From Cantharellus purpuraceus (lineage: Eukaryota; Basidiomycota; Agaricomycetes; Cantharellales; Hydnaceae), in NCBI GenBank assembly GCA_025174535.1, contig JALBUN010000049.1, positions 186,001 through 250,000 on the forward strand: a stretch of 64,000 nucleotides of DNA, in the 5' to 3' direction. Below the pieces are notes generated by a model. That model saw only the letters and a list, made by a program, of their open reading frames with translations. It was not told the origin of the DNA and did not search any database. Shown here piece by piece: positions 23,201 through 38,200 of this stretch. Within the stretch, counting starts at the first letter, position 1. Every line of letters begins with the position of its first letter. The translations under genes and the position numbers were made by a program.

Positions 23201-26200
23201 GAGGGAATAGCGAAGGTAGATTGAGCCTCGCTTCCGTCCACATTTTTGTCAGCCTCATGAATGACCGACTCTGACTCGATCAAAGGCTTGCCGCCGTCAC
23301 CATATGGGAAGACAACCGACGCTGGATCATTGTGGTTAGTAGAGTACAAAGTACGAGTACAGGACTCACAATCGAATCCTCGTTCCATAGTAGCAGCGTT
23401 ATTCTCCTCTGTTAATTGCCCGATTGGTGCGGAGGGTATCTGGTCGACTTTGGTGACCACCTGTGACGGTGAGGATGTGGACGCACTATCCTCCACGATA
23501 GTCGAGGCATTGCCATTCACCTCCTTTGTCAGGGTCTCGGTAAGCGTCGAATCTGAAGCGACATGGGCGGAAGTTTGTACATCTGTAGATGGATATTGAC
23601 CATCTGGGTAATACTCCTGCGGGGTGACAGAACTAGACGCTATCGCAGGCGGATGCATCGATTCCTGAGCACTAGCCGTGCCGCCCTCGACGGAAGCATC
23701 ACGAGAAGTTTGCAACGCTCCGAATGCACTTTTCGCCACTGCCTTCATAATGTCAAAGGGCGACTTGAAGTTGACCTCGGGTCCTTGCTTGGTCTCCTTT
23801 TTGTCCACTGTCAATGAAGCCGAGCGGCTCATGTCCACGGAGATGAGTGCACCTTCAGGAAGCAAGTGAGTATTCCTGATTCCCTGATGGAATACAGCAT
23901 CGTATTCGTGCTCACCAGATTCTTGCTCAATAGAATGGTTCGCATCTGTACGGACAGCTGCGGAAGCTGGACTCTGGTCTACATGGCTTTCTCCATCTAT
24001 GAACAGGGAGGGAACATCACTGTCCTTTATCGCAGTCGGTTGGTTCTGTTCACCATGGGAACTGGCATCATAGGACAGAAGAGTATCTGTGTGCTCAGTG
24101 GTCACGACACCGATCCTCGAGGCGGTTGTTTCAGCATCCTTGCCATTGAGAGCTTGAAGCTGGCGGTCGCGGATGTCCTCGGACCCACCTACCTCATGAC
24201 GTTCGACGGCATCAGGGAGGCGGAGATCCAGGGCAGCCTCGGTGGTCACGACATTGGCATCCTCGTTAGCGTCTGCCTCGAATAGATCTCTCGTGAGATG
24301 TTCGGAGGTGTCAGTCGTGGAAGGATCAGCGATCGCGACGTCACCAGTGGGCGAGGCACTCTCTTCAGCGACCATGACGTCAGTCGGCGGGGAATTCTTT
24401 TTAGTGATCACGACATCAGTCGGCAAGGTGCTCTCTTCAGTGATCGCAACGTCACCATTTGGTGAGGCATTCTCTTCAGCGTCCGCGAGATCAAGACGTT
24501 GAAAACGATCCTCGTGAATATGGGTAACACCTGCCTTGAATTTGCGGAATGAAAGATCCTCCAATGACGAGGTATTCTGTTCAACAGCAGCATCTAGAGC
24601 CTGGGGCTGGTTCTCCTGACGGATATTGGCCTCATCTTCCTTGGACTCGAGAGACGGAAGAATCTCCTCGTAATGATCTATGGTACTGTTAGGGAGCTGG
24701 GGAGGCTCAGTGATCACGACGTCAGTTTGCGAGGTACTCCGTACAGCGACCGTATCCACAGACTGGAGTTGGTCTTTGTGAAGAACCACGACGTCTTCCT
24801 TAGACTTGAAGGACGGGAGGCTCCTTTCCTGTTGGTCGGTGGTGTCGGGAAAGCTGGATTCCATCGGAGGCTCGATGGGCATGACATCAGTTCGCGAGAC
24901 ACTCCGTTCAGCGACCGTGATTGATGTGTTAAAGTTGTTGATTAAGTTCGTAGTAAGAGTATGTGTGAGCGCAGTGCCTTGCGCCCAATTCTGTCCTGCG
25001 TCGGTCCCGTCACTTGTCATCAACTGTGGCCCGCTCCACGTAACTCGCTCCATACCAGTAGAAAGCGCCGAGACGTCGAGGGAAGACACAGTGTCGTAGT
25101 CTTCCACACAATCTATGTGCAGTGCCGATGCCGACACAACTGTGTCAGTTGTCGCTTCGTCAGACTTCTCAATCCACCTGGCCTCCTGACTAATCTCCCC
25201 GGCTTCTGCCCCGACCCTCTCCCTCACTATATCTCCAGTCGTCTCTCTCTCAGACTCATCGAAATTTTGGCTCCCAGCCTCCCTGTCACCCTGTTCTATC
25301 ACTGTCCCACCAGAACTGTTAGTGATGTCGTCAGAGTCAATTGCCTCCTGCTCGTTTAAATTGAGATGAATTTGATCAGTCTAAGCGTGCACCATAGCAG
25401 TTAGTACTCACGACACCAGAAGAGGTATTTTGACGACGTTCGCCTCCATCCTTGTGGGTCTCATGATCTACTACGATGGTCGAAGCAGCACTATCCTCTT
25501 CTTTTGCCCGGGTTTCGCCAAACGTCAAATTTGACAATAAACTCGAATTGCGGGTGGTATAAGCTTGTGCGTCTGGAGATGGTTGATGACCGTCTAGGTA
25601 TTCCTGCGAGGCAACAGAAGTGGGTTTCAACGTAGGCAGATGTGTCGATTCCTGAGCACTGGCCGTGCCGCTTTCGACGGAAGCATCACGAGAAGAAGCT
25701 TGCAACACGCCGAAAGCACTCCTCGCTACTGCTTTCCTGGTGTCGAAAGGCGGCTTGAAGTTGCCCTCACGACCCTGAGTGGTTTTCGCGTCTTCCATTT
25801 TCCCTGAAGCTGAGTCCCTTGCTTCAGTAGAGATGGACGCGCCATCAAGAGGCCAAATATTCTCGTTGTGCCGGTAGGAGATAGTATCATGTTCTTCTTG
25901 TTCACCAGATTCTTGGTCATCGGGATGGGCTGCATCTGCACGCACGACATTGGGTTTGAGCTCCTGGTCCGCAAGGCTCTCCGCTGGAACATCATTAACA
26001 TCCAATCCTGTCGGTTTGGTCATTTCGCCAGCGGAACTGTCATCGAAGGGCTGGGGATGAGCCTCCGTGTGCTCAGTGGTCACGACACCGATCGTCGAGA
26101 CTTTCCTCTCAGCATCCTCGACATCGAGGGCCAGAAGTTGATGTCCCTTGAACGCTCCTGCCTTCGAATCATGGAATGGAAGATCTTTCTCGTGATGCTC

Positions 26201-29200
26201 CTTGGAGCCACGGAGGCTGCGGTCCGTCTGGTCCTTAACGGTCACGACGTCGATTGTCGATGCACTCTGTCCAGCGATTGTCACATCAAGGGATTGCGAG
26301 TGCTGCGCATGGCGAAGTTCGTCAGCATCCCCCGTGAACCCACGAGATGAAAGGGTATCCTCGTGATGTTCGGAGACGGTGGGAGTGTGGGAGAGGTCAA
26401 TCGCAGGCCCAGCTGTCATAGTATTGATCGTTAGGGCACAGTCGTCATCTTTAGTAACTTTGAGTGTCTGCATGTGGTTCTCGTGAAAAATTTCTGCATT
26501 GGTTTCACGAGACGAAATACCCTCCTCGTGATACTCCGCGTTGTTTTGGGGTATTATACGCTCAGTGACCATGGCGTCAGTCGTCGAGACACTCCTTTTG
26601 ATGATTGCGACATCAACAGCCTCTGCATGAGGAATGTTTGGCGTTTCTGCATTGAATCCGCCAGTGTAGTCTGCCTCGTGATGTTCGACGGTGTCGGAGA
26701 GGTGGTGCTCCATTCCAGGCTCGGTGATGGATGATCCAGTAACCATGGTGGGAGCATCATCGCCGTCATCTACTCCCTCCAGGGATGCCTTTACTGTTTT
26801 CTGCTTGCTGTCATGAATTTCAGTGGAAATGCTGCTCGGCGGAGTTTCAGAAAAGGTGGTATACTCAGTGAAGTCTGTTGTACTCAACACAGATGTTTGT
26901 GCCGTCTGTTGGATCAGAAGCTCCGAGCGTTTAGCTTTTTCGCTTGCCCGCTCCGACGTCAGGTCCAGTACACGCCAAGGAGCTAGGTTTGAATCCGCGG
27001 GGTGATCCGTGAGGTCGAGGGGCTGCTCAGAAGGGGGTTGTGTTATAGGGCTTTCACGTGTCGCAGATCCACGGGCTGGGACGCGAGCAAACAAATCATC
27101 ATGCTTCGCTTCCGTTGACAATTGCAGGGTCTGATGGGTTGAATATTCCGCCGTCGATTGCTTTCGCTCAGTCGAGAAATGTGGTAGCTCATTTTCTCGG
27201 AGGGCAGCGTCGTGTTGAATTCCGCCGCGACTGTCAGCGGAGTCCACGACTGTCGTACCAGCTTCCGATTCAAGGGTCTGGGCTTCCACCTTCGATTCTT
27301 GCGCGATCCGGGTAGTTGACCACTCAACCTGTTCGGATGATGCCTGCTCTGAACAGTCCTGTTCCCTCGTCTGTACTAGAGCGGTGCTGACTGTGCCAAG
27401 GGTCTGCTAGCAATGTAAGCACACATTGAGCCACCAGACCTTCCACAAACACTCACCTCTCCCTCTTCGATTGATCTAGCTGTGAGCTCCATCTGTACGA
27501 GATTATGGTGTTCGTTTGCAACGCCACGAATGGAATCAGAGACAACGGCGCCAGTATCCATGACGGTAGTGTCACTGCCCGCAGATATCTCCATAATTTC
27601 TAGTGATTCAGGCACTGTCTTGTCCCAACCATCCAGAAGGACTCGTCCATTCAAATGCTGCTCATCATGGATTTCGTCAGAACTGCCGCACGCACCAACA
27701 ACCAAGGCACGGCTTTGTAGATGTTCCGACTCCTCGTCTGTAACCATCCGTGCAGTCTCTAACCCGGCATTCTGAGAGTCGGACCTGATCAGAAACATGT
27801 CAGGGCCAACAGGCAAATCACTATCGTGCGTGTGATCACGATATTCCATCAACGAAGAGCCAGAGGCGACCTCGTCCTTTGCGACTGTTTTCCTGCTCTC
27901 TAGTTTGAGTGGCTCCAATTGCGACTTTGATGCAGCAGACCCGTCCTGCTGAGACTCCACTGCTGTCAAATTTTGCTGAGCCATCTTCTGTGCCAATTCT
28001 ATGACTGTTTGCACAGTCTCCATCGATGATGACGAAAATAAATTATCTTGTGCCAACTCCGTCGCCATCTGCACAACCTCGATCGATGACGAAACATTTT
28101 CCTGCATCGGAACGGTCGTCATTTGCACAACCCCCGTCAATGACGGAGTAATGGTTTGCTGCGAGGACTTTGATCCACGGTGATAACTCTCAGTCATGCC
28201 TTCCGCCGGGGTGATGACAACATTCTCCATCTCCCTGACAGACCGGGGCTCTGCGTAATCCACCTGGGTGAAGGCAGCACTAGCCAGATGTTCGTCGGAT
28301 TGACTGGACTGCTGCTCAATTTCTGAATCGCACTGGGTGATAATCTCCTGCGCTGTTCGTTGGTCGTACTCGTGCTGTTGCGAGGAACTTTCGCTGACCT
28401 CTGGCGGCAAGTACATCTCTGCTGAACTCATAGTAACCCTTTGTGCGGTTAGTCCAATGGTAGCTTCATGCTGGGATTGTTCAGACGAGGATACTGCGAG
28501 TGTCTGCGTCTCTTCACGAACCTCAGTGTGAATCTGCTCAGTAGATGAGGACGCATGAAGGAGCGTAGGCACCATGTTCAAGTTCGGAGAGTTGCTGACG
28601 ACATGCCAATTATTGCTTCTCTGGATCGACGTGCTCGACCTTGCATGATTACTGTTGCTGCTGTTGTCATTCGCCTGCATCTGGGTTGCCGACTTGGACT
28701 CAGCCGTGGCTTCTCTAATCGTCTGTGACTGATGAAGGATAGCTGCGAAGAAGAGGGTAATACTCAGCGAAGGCACGTCTCTTGCGAAAGTCTGGAGATA
28801 CTTACGATCCTGTTCGGTGTATTGCGAGATTGAGGCGGTACTGCTGGCCTCAATGTCCGTGGGGCGGCCTCTGGTATTGGTCGTCTGAATCTCGCCCTCG
28901 GTGACGACATTGGTATTGACCCGTTCCTCGTCCGGGGAGGATGTAACGCCGATGCCGCAATCTTCAACTGTGACAACGATGGCAGCGGTAGCGGCTGATG
29001 TGGTGAGCGCGCCAGTGTACAACTCGCTCGCTCTAGCTTCAATGGGTTCAAATGTCGCATCGACACTCCTGCTCTCATCCATGACAAGGCTTCCCTCCTC
29101 TGGGAATCTCTGTGCCATCGAGCTCGAGCTCGACATGTTCTGTCCATTAAAGAAACGCACACTGTCCGCCGAAGACTGCGCACCGCTGTACTGCTCAGTT

Positions 29201-32200
29201 TCGACAACTGTCTCTTCGGCTGTCGAAAAATCCACCGTCGCCGCAGTCAAAGCTTCCTGAGTGGCCACATGCACAACATCAGTCGATGGTGAAGTATTCC
29301 CCTGTGCCGCTGTTGACACAATTTCCTTCGGCGACCAAGAGACATCTTCCTGTGACAACTTCGTCTTCGTATGCACAACCCCGATCGATGACGAGATATT
29401 ATCCTCCACCGCCGTCCGCACAGGTTCGGTAGATGATAAAGCAATATTTTCTAGGCCCAATGTTAACACACGACTATGATCGTCGCTCGCGAAGTATCCA
29501 CCAAGAGACGTGTGTTGGGTCGATTCTGCTCCTGATTCGTCTTGGGCAGCCTCCTGCTGCGCTGAACTTTGTGAGACTTGCGCTAAGCTTTGTGCGATAT
29601 CATGCGATAAACTGTGAGTGACCCCATGCATTGAGCTTTGGCGAAACTGTTCAGAAGAAGTGACAGCGAGGGCTTGTTCAGAGGTGACAACACGGGGTAT
29701 TTCAGAGGTGACAGTGCGGGTTTCTCCAGAGACCGTTTGAAGCTGTTCAAAGGACGACACTGCTTGAGTCTGCTCCGAGACCTCCGTTTGAACCTGCCCA
29801 GCAGACGCGGATGCCTGGAAGAGGGTAGGTACCACAGTCGTGGAGTGGATAGGCTCGGCGGAAACGGGGACATCCTGTTGAGAGTGTACGTCACGAATCT
29901 CGCCAGAGGAGGTGGTGTAAGTCTGCTCAGATGAGGTGTGAAACTCATCAGAGGTGACAGTGCGAGTTTGTTCGAAGGAGGAGACCGCCTGAAATTGTTC
30001 AGATGATACGGTCCGAGTCTCCTCAGACGATGAAATGGCCTGAATCTGCCCTGATCCCTCCGTTTGAACCTGCTCAGCAGATACGGTCGTCTGGAGTGTG
30101 GGCACAATTGTCATACTCGTAGACCTGCTGACGACGTGCCAATTGACGCCATGCACTGACGAACCATCGTGATCGCTGCCGTTGCAGTTGCCACGTTCAT
30201 GAACCTTCGTCAAAGCTTCATCAGACGTCACTTCAGTGATCTGTTCTGACTGATCAATGAGGACTGCAACGCAGAGGGTAACGCTCAGAGAACAATATGG
30301 TTAAGTTATGCTAGAGGGAACTCACGTTCTTGTGCCGTCGTGGAAGTACTTCCAGTAGCTTCTACTCTATTGACCTCCGTAGAAATACTTGTCTTGTTGT
30401 CTGTTCGAGCCCCGCCCCCGATCTCGTTAACAACGCTGGTGTCAACTCGTTCCCCAACTCCGGCGGACCCAAAGCTTACGCCATGGTCTTCACCTGTGAC
30501 GAGAGTAGTAGTAGAGGTGGATGTCGTGAGTGAACCAGCTCGCACATCGCTAGAAGTTGCCATCACGGAGTCGTACGCTGCCTCGACATTCTTGCCCTGC
30601 AGCAATCCTTGCACCTGCGAAGTCGACACACTGGGTCCGGAGGAAACCACAATACCCGTTGAAGACTGAGCACCCCCGTACTGATCCGTCTCAAATATCG
30701 CAACATTGGCAGCTGACGAGCCGAGCCGAGTCGAACTTTGCTGAGTGGCCGTTTGAGCAACCTCTGTGGACGAGGAGATATTTTCCTGCGCCGCCGTCTG
30801 CACAACCTCTGCCGACGAGGACACACTCTCCTGCCCCACCATCTGCACAACTTCTGTCGAAGACAAAACATTCTCCTGTGCTGTTTCCATCGCCGATTCC
30901 ACAATCTCTATCGACGACGAGAGACCTTCCTGTGCAGCTGCCGTCGTTGTCTGTACAACTTCCACCGATGACGACACATCCTCTTGTGCCGATCGTACGG
31001 TACCACCATGACTAGCAATTGCGCCCTCCGCCAGCGTGACGACCACATCCCCAATCATCCCTCCGACGGATTTCGACTCCGTTCCACTGGCGTACTGTCC
31101 TACCAGTGTCAGCGCTGCGCTGGCGAGCTGTCCGCCGAGAGACGTGTTTTGACTAGAGTACTGATCTACTTCCGATTCGTAGTGTGTGGCTTGTTGCATC
31201 GAGCTTTGGCTGACCTCTTGAGTTGATCCCTGATAGTACTCTTGCGCTGATCCTAGCGTGACCTGCTGAGTTGAGCTTTGGCTGGTCTCTTGCGCCGAGC
31301 CCACGCTCACCGCCTCCCCTACCTTCATCTGCATCATAAACCACCAGTCAGCTTCAAGAGCGTTAAGAATCAGAAACTGGTGCCTCACATCGTACGTGCC
31401 AGAACATCCGCCCTGAATAATACCTTCACTCCCACTCGACTGCCCGACCTCTACTTGAGACGAGGAACCCGTCATCTGTTGAGTCAGAGACGCATCAGTT
31501 GTCGTGGTCACCGAAGACTCCATAGTGGACGCTTGAGTCGAGGACATTGAGGAACTCTGCTGATTTGAGGAAACGGTGGACAGCCGTGTAGAAGACTGCG
31601 TAGCCCCCTGAGTCGACGTCCGAATATCCCCCTCCATAGACGTCTTGACATCGCTCACGATCCGCTCCGAGTCCCTCTCCACCACTTCCACCGAAGACTC
31701 CCGCTGCACGTCCTCGGTCCCGCGCAGAACCAAAATACCACTAGCATCACCTTGTCCTTCCACTTGCGTCTCCCCCGAGAGGCGACCGGCACTATACTGT
31801 CCCGATGACGACTCCTCCACAAAGGTGACGCGCGTACCCGTGCTCACGCTCCCGGACTGAACGTCGAGTTCAGATGAAGCCTGCGTGGTCTGTGTGGTCT
31901 GCAGACTCGATTGCACACCCGTCTGTTCCGAGATTGTGCCGCTATACTGTCCCGAAGACGACGAATCTGCAAACGTGACGTGCGCACCCGCGGTTTTGCT
32001 CTCCTTCCTGACTCCAAGGTCAAGTTCGGATGAAGACGAGGTCTGCGTCACTTGTTGGGTCGAAGATTCTGTGATCTGCTGCGTAGACGATTGCACAGCA
32101 GTCTGTTCCGTTCCCACCAGTATCGTCTGTCCTGCAGATGTCGCCTGACCTATGACACCCTGCGTAGCTGTCGATGGGGAGATACTTTCCCGTATGGCCG

Positions 32201-35200
32201 TTTGCGCAACCTCCGTGGAGGAGATACTTTCCTGCGTCATCGTCTGCACAAGCTCTGTCGACGACATACTTTGCTGACTGGCCGTTTGTGCGACCTCCAT
32301 GGACGAGGAGATACTTTCCTGCACCGCTGTCTGCACGAGCTCTGTGGACGAGGGGATACTTTGCAGAGTGGCCGTTTGCGCAACCACTGTCGACAAGGAA
32401 ATGATTTCCTGCGCCGCCGTCTGCACAAGCTCTGTGGACGAGGAGATACTTTGCTGAGTGGCCGTTTCGGACTCGATAGTCGGCTGGGCCGGTATCACGG
32501 CTTCCTGTATGGATTGTGTGGACTCCCACGCTACCTGTACTTGCACCGACGAGTCCCGCTGCATCTCCACCTCGGGAAGAATCATAATGTCAACAGACTT
32601 CCCTTCTCCCTTCCCTTGCTCCGAGGCCTGACCACCATGTTGCCCCGACGACGCTGCAAATGTGACGCGAATATCTGGCTCTGCTGCTACTTGCGCGATC
32701 TGTTCCGTTGCCACTTCCGTGGTGGTCTGCTCCACTAATCCCCCACCCCTCGTCATCCGTACTGTCCCCAATTGCCCCGCTGCCCCGGGTAGGGCAGTAA
32801 CGGTGTTAATATCAGCGGGAATAAGGGTCCCAGGATCAGTAACGTCGTCGGCCGCCGAGCACGCGGTCGAGCCATGCTGATCCTGGACTGACATCTCGGT
32901 CTCGGACTTCACGCATACGGCTTGTATCCGCTGCACTTGCGTGGCGTCCGTTGACATCTGTAGATGCTCAGAGCCTATCACGGTGCTGGCCTCACTGCAT
33001 GCATCTTCCTCACGACCAGCAGAAACAATCGATATGTCGAAAGAAGACTCGTTCCCACGATCCTCCACAGGAGTGACAAGCATCGTTGATCCAGATATAT
33101 CTTCATGAACCGTAGTGTTATGCTGCTCAATCTCCCCAGTCTCTGATCCAGATAACTTCGTGGTTTGTTCATTTCGCGAGTACGACTCAGTTCCGTGATC
33201 CTCCGCACGAGTGATACGCAGCGCCCATGCGGATTCAATTTCGCAAGCCGCCGTCTTGTTAGATTGCTCGATCTCTGTCGTCTGATTCCCAATAAACTCT
33301 TCAGATCGTCCAACTAGCGACGCTGACGCGGTTAAATTCTGCTGACTGGCCATAATCGAATCATTGAAGGACTGTGTGTGAAACTTTAGGCAGAAATGTC
33401 AGAAACTGTGAATTAAGTACTCACTTGGGAAAGTCCTCCATCGTAGATCTGCATAAAGACATGGTCTTCGAGCTCACGAGTCCTTGATTGACTATTCTGT
33501 TCCTCTACCATTGACATCGTGCCCTCCACCTTGAACTGTTCCTCTTGTAACTCTGATGTAGTCGAAGTGGTCAGAATAGACCCAGTCGGTTCATGGGAGA
33601 CGCTGGTTGATAGTTCACAGTTATCAGAAAACTGCTCCCTACGTACAGATTCGGCAGCCGTGACGAGAGCCGTGGTGTTTTCGGCAATTCCATTCAACGA
33701 TGTCTGTATCGTGTCGGTGGCGATCGAAACAGACACTCCCTGCCCAGACGCGACGCCGGTTGACACCTCACAGGTGTCAGTAGATATTTCGCGTAGCACG
33801 GAGTCGACGAGCTTGGCATGAGCAGCTGTGTCTTCACTTCTATTTACTATTTGCTGCGTCGTCTGGGCGCGGTCACGTTCACGATGTTCAACGGAAGAAA
33901 CCTGCAGCTCATTTCCAGCACCCGTAACAGAAGTGTTGCTCAGATTAGTCGTCAGAGTGGAATTATTAAATTTGGCTGTTGTTGAAGCAGACGTGAGTGC
34001 AATTTCTCCTCTCAAAATATTAATACCCTCACCGGTCCTCAGCTCTGATGCATCGTATGTAGTCCGTTCCCCGCCAGCGGAAGCAGCGAAGTTTATGAGA
34101 GAAGACTTCCCATAATCCTTCACAGCTGTGATTGATCCAGATACGACCTCGTGAGCAGCTGTCGTCATGTCAGACAGCTTAATCTCCCTGGTCTCCCTTC
34201 CAGTTAATTCTTTATAAGTCTCATCCGATGTGTCCAATCTGGACAAGCCATTCCCAGTCGGAATGACCGTGGTAATGACGGACTGCTCACGAAGTTAGAG
34301 GCAGAAAAAGGCTTGGATCGAATTGAATAGAAGCACTCACGTGATCATCGACGGCTAGCTTTGTCACCTTGGAAGTTCTAATTGGCGACTTACACTTCGA
34401 ACTCCTGTCCTGCTTCAATGTCGATTTTGCAGTCTCGACACGGCTCTCAACAGAAATGGCTGAAGCGCTAGAGTATGTTCCGCTGAGGGCATAATGTTCC
34501 TTGGAATTGTTAGTGCCACGCGCGAAAGAACCAAGGATCTCCTCGTGTACATCTGCGCTCCCGCTCTCAACATTAGTTGGCTGCCGCACAATTTTCTCGT
34601 CATGAACAGCCAAGTCACTCCCATCAGCAACTTCTGTGTAAGCAGGAGGAACCTCCAAATCCTCGCGGCTGAGTTGATGGAGGGAAGAAACATCATACGA
34701 CGATCCAGAACCTCCAGCATGACCGTCCAAATCGCGAGTCTTGGTGAGGCTTGTCGAGGTCTGCATCGCGTACTCGACCTGCCTCTCGTCCGTGACGGAT
34801 GAGTCTTGTCTTGTCGAAATATTGATTGTCTCCTGGACCTTGTGCTGTTGCTGATTGACATCATTCAACAGCGAAGAACCAGATTTTCTATCTCGAATTT
34901 CAGACATGTCACTGCGTTGCGTACTATCGACATGCGACGCCGACGAGAGATGGGCCAAGGAAGTGGCATCACGAGCGGCACTCACGCCCCTGACGTCCAG
35001 GTCCTGAGCAGCCTCTGTCGTCGATGTCTGTGTGACTTGCTTGCTTGACATGGCCAACTCCTGGTCAGCGCAAAGAACAGCCTGATTCATGTCTAACTCG
35101 GAAATATTATGATCCACGGTGTCCAGAGTTCCTTCACAAAGAGACAAAGTTGGCGATTGGGCTGACTGTATGGTCGTCTCTAGATTCTCCGTCCGTCGTT

Positions 35201-38200
35201 CGGTCGTAATGGATACATCCCGGTCAGAAGCGAGTTCTTGAGTTTCCAGGATTTCTACATGAGCGTGTTGATTAACGGTGACGTTGGGGAGCGAAGCGTT
35301 AGAGACATCGCTACAGGGTGGCTGATACTGAGCCTCCACCGTCGATTCCCGAACGTCTTGGTTCTCGACAGAGATAGAAGAGGCGCCAGAAACAACAGCA
35401 CACACGCTTTCATCGCTTACTGATTCCTGGCCAACGGAAACCTGCACGTGAAAATGCTGCTCACCACTACGGATCTCGGTGGAAGTATCGTGCGTAGTCC
35501 CAGCAAGGGTATGAATGTGTGAATCACGAGACACTTCGTCTGTACGTAAGCCGTGTTGTGTTGACCTCTGTACAGTCTCTGTCTCATCATTCCGTGAGTC
35601 GGATATGATCAGAGATTTACAGTCGGCCGAAACGCCAACATAACGACCTTCCACGGAGACATCATTGAGAAGCTGCGATCCAGAGCCAACCTCGCGAGTA
35701 TTTGACTGTTCCTTTACATATATCGTCTTGCCCTCTGCCTGGAGTAGCGCCTGCTCCTTGTACGTCGAAATAGACTCTGCTTGCTTAAGGGGAAGGTCGA
35801 TTGATGGTTCATAGATGTCAGTAGGCCGCTCGCTCAGCACAGAGTCTGTGACCGTAACGAGAGTGGTTTTGTTCCCATCAGTTCCACTCATTGATGTATG
35901 CATCGTCTCGATGGCACTCGATACAGACCCTCTCTGCACAGAGGTAATGCTGCTTGACAGTTGACGTGTGTCAGTAGACTCCTCGTGCAGCACGGAATCG
36001 ATGAGCATGGCGTGCAAGGCTGTCTCCTCAGTGCCCTTCAATGATCTTTGCGTCGATTCGATGCTTTCAGTCTGAATGCGATGTTCTGCAGAAGCATCAT
36101 GAAGTAACGCTCCAGCAACCGTGACAGACGTGCTATCCAAGTTGGTCGTCAGACTGGACGTGTCCAAGTTCTTCGCCAAGGTAGATATGCTCAAGTTCTC
36201 CGACAGAGAAGACACTGCTGTATCGCGCCGCGTCAAACTTGATGTTTCTTCTGTGACAGTCTCGCTGCGTGTGCTCTGTTCCCGATCAACGGAAACCGCC
36301 GAAACGTCGAGGGCAGACTCAGTGAGGAAGGATTCATTCCCACGATTCTCCACACGAGCGAACCGTTGGACCGATTCTTCATGAGTCGTCATCTTGTCAG
36401 GGCACGCAATTTCCTTGCTCTCCCTCCTAGAAACCTCCTTAATTTTTTCGCTCTGCACAGAGATCAACGGCCCCTGATCGTCCACACGACTAATATGTAG
36501 CGCTGATCCGACAACTTCATGGTCCATTATCTTGTTAGATCGCTCAATGCTCTGCGAGCTCAAGCCGATCAAGCCCTGCCCAGTGGAAATACCCGTAACA
36601 TCGAGGGGCTAATGGTGAAATTTAGAAGTGCAAGAAGCAACAAAAGGAGCACACACCTGTACAAGTTTTGACACCGTGGATGTCCCAATGAGCTGAGCCA
36701 TTGAACTGGTATCTCGCTCAAGTGATGACTTTGTAGTCTCCCTTCGTTTCTCGCTGGACGTGTGACTCCCAAGAGAGACAGCCATAGCCGCAGTACTGAA
36801 AGAAATCCCGTTGTGACCATGATTTCCCTTGGAGACACCAATGTTTTGCACGAACGGATCACCAGCCTCGCGATGAATGTCTACACCGCCCTTCTCAACA
36901 TGACCCGTCGTCTTGACAAACCGTTCAATCTTCTGTGTGGTTGAGCTGGCTAGCCCCTGCTCGGCCGAAATTACCCCAACGCTCAAGGACTGCTTGTGCT
37001 ACAGCTTCAGAAAGCAAAACTAGCTGCAAAATAGTAAAGAGATCACTCACTTGTCCAGACGTCGTCACCGTGGACGTTCCAATAGTCCGAGCAGTTGAAC
37101 TCGTATCCTGCTCAAGCGACGATTGTGCACTCGCCCCTTGTTTCTCACTTGAAGCGGTTGAAGCTGCGGTGCTCTTCTCAACGGAGATAGCAACAGCTTC
37201 AGCACTAGATGAGATCCCGTAACGACCATGATCGTTCCCCGAAATGCCCCTCTCCTTATCAGTACGACCCATCGTCGTGTCAGATCGCCCCGTTTTCTGT
37301 GCAGTGAATCCGGCCAACCCTTTCTCAACTGAAATGGCTTCAACGTTCAGAGACTGCTCGTACTACAGCTTCAGAAAGCAGAACTAGTTGCAGAACAGTA
37401 AAAGGAACACTCACTTCACTGGGCATTGTCACTGTGGACGTTCCAATCGATTGAAGCGATGTTGAACTTGTGTTCTTCTCAAAAGACGGTTGGGCAGTCT
37501 CCTCTCGTTTCTCGCTCGACGAGAGGGTGCGGCTTCCAGCAGAGACAGCCTTGGCTGCAGTAGTAAAGGAGATCCCGTCCCGGCAATGATGTTCCTTGGA
37601 AACACCAGTATCGCGGCGAGTATTTACACTGTGCCCCTCAACATGATCCGTCCTCTTGATAGACAGTTCATTCTTCTGCGACGCAGCGCCAGCGGGCCCT
37701 TGCTCAGTTGACATTGCCACAATATTAGGAGACTGCTTCCATTACAAGTTCAGAGAACGGAACCAGTTAAAATATTAGCGAAAAGAGCACTCGCCAGACA
37801 AGGATCAGTCGCCTTGGACGTTTGGATCGGCTGATGTGTAGAGTTCTTGTCTTGCTGCAATGACGATTGCATGGCCCTGACGTTCCCTCTTCGTTCCCCG
37901 CCCACTATAGCTGTCTGGTTCTCAACAGAAACAGCTGTAACTGCAGTATTAACGGCCATTCCGTTACCGCCATGGTGTTCCCTAAAACCACCAGTGTTTC
38001 GCACAATGAAGCCACCAGTCTCGTGGAAAACATCTACACTGCTTTTCTCCACATCAGTAGGCGTTTGCCGCACAAGCGTTTCATCAGAATCCGCAATGTG
38101 ACGCCTTGTGACGAGATTTTGGAATTCCCTAGACTCCCCACGGCCAACACGGATCGTGGAACTACTAGAGCTCGTTGCGCTCCCTGCCATATCGACAAAC

